Below are positions 25,544 to 33,655 of a stretch of DNA of 64,000 bases, in pieces (the stretch's first letter is position 1; each line of letters starts with the position of its first letter). The stretch is from positions 2,170,001 to 2,234,000 of the forward strand of contig CBDCEL010000004.1 of assembly GCA_965215845.1 (NCBI GenBank). The letters run 5' to 3'. The notes below the pieces were generated by a model that searched no databases, was not told where the DNA came from, and saw only the letters and a program-made list of their open reading frames with translations. Both the position numbers and the translations under genes were made by a program. The stretch comes from Aurantibacter_A sp965215845 (GTDB lineage: Bacteria; Bacteroidota; Bacteroidia; Flavobacteriales; Flavobacteriaceae).

Positions 25544-27076
25544 TTATTTGTTCTTATGGTTAGTGATGAAATCCTTCACTTGGTTAACATATGGGTACAT
25601 GACCAGATCTTCCTTGAATGGGGGTACGATCTTACGTACGGCATCGTACATGTTTTTGGTCTTGGTCGAAACCTTATCTTGCACGCCTAAATACTCAATG
25701 GCCTGAACGACCGTGATCATTTCGATGGCAATTACCTCAAAGGCATTTTCTATTACTTTCTTGGTGATCAATGCCGCATTGGTGCCCATACTAACGATGT
25801 CTTGATTGTCATTGTTATTGGGGATGCTATGTACATACATGGGGTTCGAAAGCATTTGGTTCTCGGCAGTGGTCGAGGTCGCCGTAAATTGAACACCTTG
25901 CATGCCGAAATTGAGGCCTAGCGTGCCCAAATTCACAAATGGCGGAAGTATGTCGTTCAGTTTTGAATTCAATAAATAATTTAATTGACGTTCGGCCAAC
26001 ATACTCATTTTTGTTACGACAATCTTTAGCTTATCCATCTCCAATGACACGTAGTCTCCATGAAAATTTCCTCCGTGGTATACATGTTTTTTATCAACGT
26101 TCACGATAGGATTGTCATTGGCCGAGTTTACTTCTTCGATCAAAATACGTTCGACTTCGTTCAAAGTATCAAGTATGGGTCCTAAAACCTGTGGTACGCA
26201 ACGCAGCGAATAATACTCTTGTACCTTTTCCTCGAATACCGAAACACCCCCATTGGTATCAGTATACAGGTGATGCTCACGTTTTCTTGTAAGCGAGCTA
26301 TCCTTTAAATGACTGCGCATCGAACGTGCGATTTCGCGCTGACCCTTATGTTTTTTTGTTAGGTTCAGGTCTTCCGATAAATGATCGTCATACGCCTGAA
26401 CAATTTCATTGATGGCCGAGGAGCAGCTGATCATCCACTCCAACAATCTTCTTGTGTAGATGGCATTTACGATGCCGATACCGGTCATGACCGAAGTACC
26501 GTTGATCAGACCCAGGCCTTCGCGAAGTTCAACATGAATGGGGTCTATATTTTCTATTTCAAAAATCTCTTTTGTTGGCCTTCTGTCCCCTTTGTAAAAT
26601 ACTTCCCCTTCACCGATTAGAACCAAGGCAAGATGGGCAAGTTGTACGAGATCGCCACTCGCCCCGACACCCCCGTGCTCATAGATCAATGGAATGATAT
26701 TCTTGTTGAGCAAGCTGGTCATTACCTCTATGACCGAGGTGTGAACACCCGAATTGCCCAAACTTAAAGTGTTCAAACGGGCCAGCATGGCAGCTTTCAC
26801 ATACTTGGGCGGAATAGGCTTGCCTGTTCCCGAGGCATGGCTCCTTATTAAGTTGTACTGCAGATCAACCGTTTGGGAGTCCTTTATTTTGTATTGGGCC
26901 ATTGGACCAAAGCCGGTATTGACCCCATAAATGACCTTGTTCTTTGAAAATTCCTTTAAGAAATCGAAGCTTTCTTGAACAGTCTGCAGTACCTTTTCAT
27001 CAACGGATACTTCTTCCTCATCGAAAATAATACTGTAGAAATCCGTTATTTCGAGTCTTCCCTTAATTTGTGGCAT
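25544..27076 (-). CDS. Aromatic amino acid lyase, probable tyrosine ammonia-lyase
   Basis: A 510-aa MIO-dependent lyase. The Ala-Ser-Gly triad that forms the MIO electrophile is at 139-141 (GGVGASGD), with Tyr50 in IYGVNTGFG and a typical NPMYVHSIPNNNDNQD region. It would turn L-tyrosine into 4-hydroxycinnamate, the starter of flexirubin. From memory it is closely similar along its length to the characterised Flavobacterium johnsoniae TAL. The selectivity pair at 79-80 is Ser-His, as in histidine lyases and in that TAL, so motif alone would not separate TAL from HAL; the pigment context and absence of other hut genes decide it. First gene of the minus-strand operon. Confidence 0.88.
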   Translation of the reverse strand: MPQIKGRLEITDFYSIIFDEEEVSVDEKVLQTVQESFDFLKEFSKNKVIYGVNTGFGPMAQYKIKDSQTVDLQYNLIRSHASGTGKPIPPKYVKAAMLARLNTLSLGNSGVHTSVIEVMTSLLNKNIIPLIYEHGGVGASGDLVQLAHLALVLIGEGEVFYKGDRRPTKEIFEIENIDPIHVELREGLGLINGTSVMTGIGIVNAIYTRRLLEWMISCSSAINEIVQAYDDHLSEDLNLTKKHKGQREIARSMRSHLKDSSLTRKREHHLYTDTNGGVSVFEEKVQEYYSLRCVPQVLGPILDTLNEVERILIEEVNSANDNPIVNVDKKHVYHGGNFHGDYVSLEMDKLKIVVTKMSMLAERQLNYLLNSKLNDILPPFVNLGTLGLNFGMQGVQFTATSTTAENQMLSNPMYVHSIPNNNDNQDIVSMGTNAALITKKVIENAFEVIAIEMITVVQAIEYLGVQDKVSTKTKNMYDAVRKIVPPFKEDLVMYPYVNQVKDFITNHKNK

Positions 27077-27143
27077 CTATGGTTGATTCTGTCCCGTAAT
27101 AGCAATACCTTAGTACTTGAATTAAATATAGCTAATCGATCGG

Positions 27144-27173
27144 CAAATTTAAGATAAATGATGGATTGATAAA
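27144..27173 (-). promoter_or_regulatory. Candidate promoter of the pigment operon
   Basis: On the minus strand, TAAATTTG (27144-27151) fits the Bacteroidota -7 box TAnnTTTG; a TTTA at 27170-27173 lies 18 bases upstream, one mismatch from the -33 TTTG. The expected transcript start is near 27137, about 60 bases before the lyase ATG. The divergent gene start at 27189 lies close by, so the 112-base gap may serve both directions. Confidence 0.5.
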
Positions 27174-27188
27174 GCTAATAGACTAAAT

Positions 27189-28436
27189 ATGCACATGGCG
27201 GAAAATGTCGACGTATTAATTATCGGTGCAGGTCCCTCGGGTTCCGTTGCCGCGTCGTACCTGCATCACGAGGGATTTTCGATAAAAGTAGTCGAAAAAA
27301 ATAAATTTCCAAGATTCGTAATCGGTGAAAGCTTGATTCCGAGATGTATGGATCATTTTGATGCCGTTGGATTATTGGATTGCCTAAAGAAAAAGAACTT
27401 CGAAATCAAAAAGGGGGCTCGTTTTATGCAAGGGCCGGTCGTATGTGAATTCGACTTTAGCAAGAAACATACGAAAGGATGGAACTGGACCTATCAGGTA
27501 CCAAGGGCCGAGTTCGACAAAACCTTGACAGACGAGTTGGAGAGCCGAGGAGTGGACATTGATTTTGAAAAGGAGGTCGTCGATGTGGTGTTTTCCGAAG
27601 ATGGAACTTCATCAACGACCATTAAAGATATAACGGGCAAGGAATCGAGAATAAACGCAAGATATATTATCGATTCAAGCGGATTTGGGCGGGTTTTGCC
27701 AAGGCTATTGGGTTTGGATAAACCTTCTGAAATTCCGAAGCACTCTTCGATCTTCACCCATGTCAAGGATGTTAGAAGGCCCGATGGGTGGGACGGCCAT
27801 CGAATAACTTTTGACATCGTCAGCCAATCGACCTGGTTATGGGTCATTCCCTTTTCAAACGGAATTACGAGCATCGGCTTTGTTGGCCCAACAGAATATT
27901 TGGAATCCTTTGAAGGTAACAACGAAAATCGGCTTCGAGAGATGATGAAGCTTTCCGATTACTATATCGATCGTTTTGAGGGGTTGGCCTATGAATTCGA
28001 ACCGAAGATGATCAAGAATATCGCCAAATCAGTGAAACAGCTTTATGGAAAAGGCTATGTGCTGACCGGAAATAGTGCTGAGTTCTTAGATCCCGTTTTT
28101 TCATCGGGAGTCACCTTTGCCACTGAATCAGCCTATTTGGGGGCCCAATTGATTGCAAAAGAACTGCGTGGGGAAGCGGTCGATTGGGAAGTGGATTACA
28201 AACAACATCTGTTGGAAGGGGTGAACGTATTTGCGACATATGTTAAGGAATGGTACACGGGCAACCTGCAGAAGATATTCTTCAGTGGCTCTGAGAACCC
28301 GGTAATCAAAAGCCAGATATGTGCGGTATTGGCAGGCTATGTTTGGGACAAGACAAACCCATTTGTCAAGAACCATGATCGTTTGGTCAAGACGGTCGCA
28401 CATATTACCGATCTTGAACAGGAGACAAGGCAATAA
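27189..28436 (+). CDS. FAD-dependent halogenase/geranylgeranyl-reductase-like oxidoreductase
   Basis: A 415-aa flavoprotein with IIGAGPSGSVAA at the N-terminus, GESLIPRC, and WLWVIP at ~216-221, which matches the WxWxIP motif of flavin-dependent halogenases. Lys74/Lys75 lie near where Lys79 sits in the tryptophan halogenase PrnA, but I cannot align them reliably. Flexirubins are often chlorinated, so ring halogenation is a good guess; simple hydroxylation or reduction by a related monooxygenase remains possible. It diverges from the lyase operon. Starts at M1 (27189) or M3 (27195) are equally good. Confidence 0.8.
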   Translation: MHMAENVDVLIIGAGPSGSVAASYLHHEGFSIKVVEKNKFPRFVIGESLIPRCMDHFDAVGLLDCLKKKNFEIKKGARFMQGPVVCEFDFSKKHTKGWNWTYQVPRAEFDKTLTDELESRGVDIDFEKEVVDVVFSEDGTSSTTIKDITGKESRINARYIIDSSGFGRVLPRLLGLDKPSEIPKHSSIFTHVKDVRRPDGWDGHRITFDIVSQSTWLWVIPFSNGITSIGFVGPTEYLESFEGNNENRLREMMKLSDYYIDRFEGLAYEFEPKMIKNIAKSVKQLYGKGYVLTGNSAEFLDPVFSSGVTFATESAYLGAQLIAKELRGEAVDWEVDYKQHLLEGVNVFATYVKEWYTGNLQKIFFSGSENPVIKSQICAVLAGYVWDKTNPFVKNHDRLVKTVAHITDLEQETRQ

Positions 28437-28444
28437 TTGATTTA

Positions 28445-29041
28445 TTAGGTTTTCCTGCAAAAGAATTTGGCAGACCAGCGGCCCAATTGACCATAGGCCG
28501 TGGTGACTTTTTCAAATTCGTCGCCGTCGGCTATACCATGAATTTGGAGCGGTTTTGTGGAAAACAGAAGTGTTTCCAAGTCATCGGTTCGATAGATTTC
28601 GAAGGTTACCTCAAGTTCGGCCTTTTGATGCCAGAGAACAATATCTTTCCCAGGGTGTATAAAATGTACTTTGACGATCATCGTGTGTTCGGCCTCTTGA
28701 TAGTTTCTTGAAACGGTAACATGTCTGTCTTCCAGATAAAAATCATTGAATTCCCTAACAAAGGTAGGCTCATATCTGTTCTCCCTGTTTTTAAACCATA
28801 AATCTTTGAATTCTTCTCCAGAACCCGGTATCTTACTTTCCCTCTTGTTTATTTGATACTCAAGAAATTCGCTTTCAGAGCCATATTTATGTATTTCAAG
28901 ATTTGAGGGATATTCGAAAACAAGCTTATACTGCTTTATGCCGACGATATTATCGATACTGCCTTTGTCTACTTCGAATTTTTGGCCGAATACCTGTATC
29001 GAAACGAAAAGTGTTGATAAAATGAGAAGCTGTTTGGTCAT
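28445..29041 (-). CDS. Secreted protein, tandem paralogue 1
   Basis: A 198-aa protein with a signal peptide ending at VFGQ. It shares with the next gene a mature start (QKFEVDKG / QKLKVNDG), the core RENRYEPTFVREFN / RENRYKPKFIESFN, a region with HPGKDIVLWHQKAELE / YPGYNVGVWRHNSEID, and a C-terminal strand. The pair arose by tandem duplication. I do not recognise a function. It converges on the halogenase-like gene with only 8 bases between stops. Confidence 0.75.
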   Translation of the reverse strand: MTKQLLILSTLFVSIQVFGQKFEVDKGSIDNIVGIKQYKLVFEYPSNLEIHKYGSESEFLEYQINKRESKIPGSGEEFKDLWFKNRENRYEPTFVREFNDFYLEDRHVTVSRNYQEAEHTMIVKVHFIHPGKDIVLWHQKAELEVTFEIYRTDDLETLLFSTKPLQIHGIADGDEFEKVTTAYGQLGRWSAKFFCRKT

Positions 29042-29181
29042 CGTACTGAAAATTAGTGGGATTGCAATCTAAACGATTTTTAAAATCCCACAAAAAGAAA
29101 ATTCCAAGATCCTTCGAAACGGACTTTGGAATTTAGTGAATTTTCTTGAATCTTAAATTGGTCAATACGAAGTTCGCTTGA

Positions 29182-29781
29182 CTAAAGTGCTTTTTTCTTG
29201 AGGTCTTTGGCGAATGTCTTGGCGAGCTTTGCGTAGCATTCGGAAATTCGATATCCCGAATCATAGTCGTTGCCAAATGCACCTGCTCCCTGAACATCTT
29301 TATAACTTCCAGAGAATAATACATTTGAATCGTTGCCTGTTTCATAAATAGTAACCGTTGCATCGATCTCTGAATTGTGACGCCAAACACCCACATTGTA
29401 ACCCGGATATAATTTGGTGGTATGTACTTTCAGGGTATATTGGCCTTCTGAATCACCTACTTGTATTTCACCCTCTTTGAAGCGCTTGTTGAAAGATTCG
29501 ATAAACTTTGGTTTGTACCTGTTCTCTCGGTCGTCGAACCAAGATTTTTTGAAACGCTCGCCATCTCCTGGATTTTTTTCGTCCCGCTTGTCCATTTTAT
29601 CCTTGAGAAAATCTTCCTCACTATCGAACTTCGGAATTTGAACATCGGTATAATCGAATTCCACAAGATAAATTTTTATGTCTTTTAAGTTTTTGAGATT
29701 ACCGTCATTGACCTTTAACTTTTGTCCGAAAATGGTGCCGGAAAAAAGTAAAAATGCCGTGAGAATTGCAATGTTTTTCAT
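29182..29781 (-). CDS. Secreted protein, tandem paralogue 2
   Basis: A 199-aa homologue of the preceding gene with signal peptide ending at IFGQ. It has the same length and order of conserved blocks but a clearly different sequence, so the duplication is old. No catalytic motif or membrane segment is evident. The 140-base gap between the paralogues shows nothing I can name. A lipid- or ligand-binding periplasmic beta protein is possible. Confidence 0.75.
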   Translation of the reverse strand: MKNIAILTAFLLFSGTIFGQKLKVNDGNLKNLKDIKIYLVEFDYTDVQIPKFDSEEDFLKDKMDKRDEKNPGDGERFKKSWFDDRENRYKPKFIESFNKRFKEGEIQVGDSEGQYTLKVHTTKLYPGYNVGVWRHNSEIDATVTIYETGNDSNVLFSGSYKDVQGAGAFGNDYDSGYRISECYAKLAKTFAKDLKKKAL

Positions 29782-29848
29782 ATCGTCGTTTTTAAAGGGT
29801 TAGGTATTGATGAGAGCTAATAAAACGAACATATATGACTTAAATTGT

Positions 29849-31120
29849 TCAATCATCCACAGCAGAAAAAACCATTTGCCTAAATTTCCATCCGGTTTCA
29901 TCACCTGGCGAATCGCGCGTTTGCTTCATCAAAATACCGATGATTTTTTCCTCTGGGTCGGCGAAATATTGAGTATTGAAATAACCGCCCCAATCAAAGG
30001 TTCCGGTGCTGCCTTGGCCACCTAGGTTTTGGCCATGCTCTGTTAAGAGGCCAAAGGCAAGCCCATAATCTCTGGCCTTGCCCCCGAAAAGGTTACCCGA
30101 TTGATTGCCCATAATGCTTTGAATGGTGGTTCTGCTAAGAAGACGCGTTCCGTTAAATACGCCGTTGTTCAAATACATCTGTAAAAATTTGGCGTAATCC
30201 ACAGCGGTGCTTGAGAGTCCGGCACCTCCCGATAAAAAGCGTTTTGCCCCTTTTTTAGGATAGTCGGGGTCATAAAAAGTGACCGGATAGTCTTGCCATT
30301 TACCCTCTTTTTTTTGTTGTATTGATACAAGACGGTCGTGTTTTTCTTCGGGAAGATAGAACCAGGTGTCATCCATTCCCAGTGGATCGAAAATTCTTTT
30401 TCTGAGAAATTCATCGAAGGGAATGCCTGATACGACTTCTATAAAATAACCAAGTACATCAAGCCCTTCGCTGTAGACATAGGCCGTACCTGGATCGTGA
30501 TGCAAAGGAAGTCTTGCCAATTTTTTTACACTTTCTTCAATGGATATATTCTTTGTGGTGAACAGGTCGGTAATACCTGCCTTGGCATATATTTTTTTAA
30601 ACCTTTCGTCACCGTCGATGACGCCATAACCGATTCCCGAGGTGTGGGTCAGCAAATGACGAATCGTAATCTGGTTCTCTGCCGGTCTGGTAGTATAAGA
30701 ACCATCGGACTCGGTATAGGCATTTAAAACTTGTGGGTTGTCGAATTCAGGCACAAATTTTGAAATCGGATCATCCAAATGGAATTTACCTTCCTCCCAA
30801 AGCATCATCACGGCTGTTGATGTGATGGCTTTTGTCTGTGAAGCAATCCTGAAAATTGCGTTTTTGTCAAGCCGTTTATTTTTATCGTTCGCCACTCCAT
30901 GGGCCTTATGATAAACTATTTTTCCGTTTCTGGCGATTAACGCCACTACCCCGGGCACTTGACCTTGTGTTACCGCCTCTTTTAGCATTGCATCAATTCG
31001 ACCCACTCGTTCTTGTGACATGCCGACCGTTGAAGGACTCACCTCTTCCAAAATGGAGCTTTCTTGGGCTAGGGAAATAATCGTAAAAAGGAGAAAAAGT
31101 GACGATGCGAACAATTTCAT
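29849..31120 (-). CDS. Serine hydrolase of the class C beta-lactamase family
   Basis: A 423-aa secreted protein (signal peptide to ~ISLAQ). The Ser-x-x-Lys nucleophile motif is SQTK at 94-97; the usual Tyr-x-Asn is YSE in YVYSEGLD, and a GQGSTGTFDWGG stretch near the C-terminus stands where KTG/HTG usually lies. The family includes esterases, D-aminopeptidases and penicillin-binding-like enzymes, so resistance is not implied. The replaced Asn is a notable departure but common in the EstB-like branch. Stands alone, 203 bases from the divergent sugar operon. Confidence 0.85.
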   Translation of the reverse strand: MKLFASSLFLLFTIISLAQESSILEEVSPSTVGMSQERVGRIDAMLKEAVTQGQVPGVVALIARNGKIVYHKAHGVANDKNKRLDKNAIFRIASQTKAITSTAVMMLWEEGKFHLDDPISKFVPEFDNPQVLNAYTESDGSYTTRPAENQITIRHLLTHTSGIGYGVIDGDERFKKIYAKAGITDLFTTKNISIEESVKKLARLPLHHDPGTAYVYSEGLDVLGYFIEVVSGIPFDEFLRKRIFDPLGMDDTWFYLPEEKHDRLVSIQQKKEGKWQDYPVTFYDPDYPKKGAKRFLSGGAGLSSTAVDYAKFLQMYLNNGVFNGTRLLSRTTIQSIMGNQSGNLFGGKARDYGLAFGLLTEHGQNLGGQGSTGTFDWGGYFNTQYFADPEEKIIGILMKQTRDSPGDETGWKFRQMVFSAVDD

Positions 31121-31323
31121 TGTGTACGGATTTAAATGACAGGTGTATTTGAAGGTATCAAGATATTCATTTCACTATAAAGATTGAACCCTCGGTGTAT
31201 TCAATAGAGCACATTATACGGCGATGCGATCCTACCAAGTATTCTTTTAAGCTAAATTTTGTAATATTAACCCCGCTGTGGAAATTGAACCGATTACAGC
31301 CAAAGCCTATTAAAGTTTAGCAA

Positions 31324-33087
31324 TTGACCAACGCCGATACCACAGGAATCCATATTGAAGTTGCCGAGGAATACGTTTGGGACCATGTCAAACTTACCAT
31401 GAAAGGCGACACGGATAGATTGCTGATATACGAATTTGAATATTCGAATAAAGATGGAAAAGTTCCACTTCCTGTAAGCCTAAAATGGAAAATACCTGGG
31501 CTCAATGTCAAAGGGGTCTGGAAACCAACTTCTGATTTTTCGAAACGCATTCAAGCCGATTGGGAGCTTGAACATTTAGAGTCAAGGATTTCAGTAGATG
31601 CGCCTTTGATCTGCCTTTTTGGCCATGACGACACCAACGTCATGACCTTTGCGTGCTCAGATGCCATTGGCACTGTAGAGTCGAACGCCAGATTGTGCGA
31701 GGAGGACAATCATTTCTATAGCCACGTTACTTTTTTTTGCGAGGAGGAAAAACCAATAACATATTTCAAGGCACAGGTACGCTTGGACTTTCGAAAAATC
31801 CATTTCTCAGAATCGTTGAAGGATGTGTCAAAATGGTGGGAAACCTTTGAGAACTTACGACCACTTTCCGTTCCTGCAATAGCTAAGCGCCCTGTCTATT
31901 CAACATGGTATCAATTTCATCAAAATCTCGAAGAAGAGAAATTATTAAAAGAATGCAAGCTGGCAAATGAGCTTGGTTATAAAACCATTATCATTGATGA
32001 TGGCTGGCAAACGAAGGACTCTAATCGAGGGTATGACTTTACCGGTGATTGGCAACCTGATCGCATTCCGGAAATGGCAAAATTTGTTTCCAAGGTCCAT
32101 GATTTGGGTATGAAAGTTGCCCTATGGTACTCGGTTCCCTTTTGTGGAAAAAAATCAAAGGCATATCAAAAATTCAGGGGAAAGTTCCTAACCGAGAACC
32201 ACCGTTGGGCTCCTGTTTTTGACCCGCGTTATCCTGAGGTAAGGGAACATTTGATCGGACTTTATACCCGAGCTGCAAGCGATTGGAAACTTGATGGTTT
32301 CAAGTTAGATTTCATAGATGACTTTCGACGCTATGAAGACACTTCGATGGGCTCTAAAGATGGCCGTGATTATGCTTCGATCAATGAGGCGGTAGATCGT
32401 TTATTGAGCGATGTCATCGTCGGCCTGAAAAGAGTCAACCCTGATGTATTTATTGAATTTCGGCAAAAATATACGGGGCCTGCCATGCGAAAATATGGCA
32501 ATATGTTCCGTGCCTTTGATTGCCCTGGTGACGCCGACATGAATCGTATCAGAATTGCCGATTTGAGAATGTATTGTGGTAACACTGCCATTCATGCAGA
32601 TATGATTACCTGGCATTCTGACGAGCAAGTCGAAGTCGCTGCGCTGCAATTGGTCAATATTATGTTTGGTGTTCCACAACTATCCATATTGTTGCAAGAG
32701 GCGAGTCGAGCCGAATTGAATATGATTCGGTTTTATACCGAATATTGGAACGAACATTCCCATGTTTTGATGGCAGGTGATTTCAAACCTTTAAGACCCT
32801 TGGCCCATTATCCGGTTCAACAAGTGATAAAGGATGATTTCACGATTGTAGGAGTACACGACAACCATGTGGTGTCTTTAGGGTCGGTAACCGACAACGT
32901 TCATTTTTTGAATGCACAGTTAGAACCGGAGATCATCGTAAAATGCAAAGAGGACTTTGGAAACTTCAAGGCGGTTATTTACGATTGCCAAGGAAATAGG
33001 AATTCCGAGCTGATAATTGAACTTTCGAAAGGTGCGATTGCAATTCAAGTTCCACCGTGTGGACTGATAAAGCTCAGAAGATCATGA
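31324..33087 (+). CDS. Alpha-galactosidase-like glycoside hydrolase (GH36/clan GH-D)
   Basis: A 587-aa protein with an N-terminal beta domain (to ~170), then a TIM barrel: TIIIDDGWQ, DPRYPEVREHLIGLY, and GFKLDFIDDF, where the Asp in KLDF is the probable nucleophile; a beta domain closes the protein. No signal peptide, so it should act in the cytoplasm on imported sugar. The start is a TTG at 31324, directly after an in-frame stop; the next ATG is at codon 26 and would remove part of the first domain. It heads a three-gene operon with a sugar acetyltransferase and a symporter. Confidence 0.8.
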   Translation: MTNADTTGIHIEVAEEYVWDHVKLTMKGDTDRLLIYEFEYSNKDGKVPLPVSLKWKIPGLNVKGVWKPTSDFSKRIQADWELEHLESRISVDAPLICLFGHDDTNVMTFACSDAIGTVESNARLCEEDNHFYSHVTFFCEEEKPITYFKAQVRLDFRKIHFSESLKDVSKWWETFENLRPLSVPAIAKRPVYSTWYQFHQNLEEEKLLKECKLANELGYKTIIIDDGWQTKDSNRGYDFTGDWQPDRIPEMAKFVSKVHDLGMKVALWYSVPFCGKKSKAYQKFRGKFLTENHRWAPVFDPRYPEVREHLIGLYTRAASDWKLDGFKLDFIDDFRRYEDTSMGSKDGRDYASINEAVDRLLSDVIVGLKRVNPDVFIEFRQKYTGPAMRKYGNMFRAFDCPGDADMNRIRIADLRMYCGNTAIHADMITWHSDEQVEVAALQLVNIMFGVPQLSILLQEASRAELNMIRFYTEYWNEHSHVLMAGDFKPLRPLAHYPVQQVIKDDFTIVGVHDNHVVSLGSVTDNVHFLNAQLEPEIIVKCKEDFGNFKAVIYDCQGNRNSELIIELSKGAIAIQVPPCGLIKLRRS

Positions 33088-33644
33088 CAGAGAAAGAAAA
33101 GATGGTCAAAGGGGCCTCTTATGACCCATTTGACAAAGAATTGATCGCAGGCCGACTGAGGGCTAGAAGAATTTGCAAGGAAATTTCCGAGATTCCTATG
33201 GATAAGGAGAAGCAACGAAGGCATTTATTCAAGGAGCTATTGGGTACCACGGGCAAAAGATTTTATATCGAAAATCCATTTATCTGTGACTACGGCTATA
33301 ACATTCATTGGGGCGAAAATTCGTATGCCAATTTCGGTTGTACTATCCTTGATTCTGCTCCGGTACATATTGGCAAGAATGTAATGATGGCCCCCAATGT
33401 TCAGATTTTGACAGCTACCCATCCGTTGGAATATGCGGCCCGAAATTCAGGACTGGAATTTGCAAAACCGATCTACATTGGAGATAATGTATGGATTGGT
33501 GGCGGTGCAATTATTAATCCGGGTGTGACCATTGGCCATGGTAGCGTAATTGGTTCTGGAAGCGTGGTCACAAAGGATATTCCCGAGAATGTGCTCGCCG
33601 TTGGCAGTCCCTGTAAGGTTCTAAAAAAAATTGACAATACTTAA
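33084..33644 (+). CDS. Sugar O-acetyltransferase (maltose/galactoside acetyltransferase family)
   Basis: A 186-aa left-handed beta-helix enzyme with many hexapeptide turns (VHIGKNVMMAPNV, IYIGDNVWIGGGAIINPGVTIG) and the catalytic His in ATHPLE. It transfers acetyl from acetyl-CoA to a sugar hydroxyl. The ATG at 33084 overlaps the hydrolase stop by 4 bases (ATGA), which fixes the start. In the operon it may detoxify excess free galactoside or related sugar, as LacA is thought to do. Confidence 0.88.
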   Translation: MTEKEKMVKGASYDPFDKELIAGRLRARRICKEISEIPMDKEKQRRHLFKELLGTTGKRFYIENPFICDYGYNIHWGENSYANFGCTILDSAPVHIGKNVMMAPNVQILTATHPLEYAARNSGLEFAKPIYIGDNVWIGGGAIINPGVTIGHGSVIGSGSVVTKDIPENVLAVGSPCKVLKKIDNT

Positions 33645-33655
33645 AATAAAACAAT

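Noticed and set aside
25544..27076. Histidine ammonia-lyase of a hut pathway
   Set aside because: No hutU, hutI or hutG nearby; gene heads a pigment operon and resembles, from memory, the characterised TAL.
29849..31120. Beta-lactam resistance gene
   Set aside because: Class C-like fold is shared by many esterases and peptidases; the Tyr-x-Asn motif is altered, so no resistance claim is justified.
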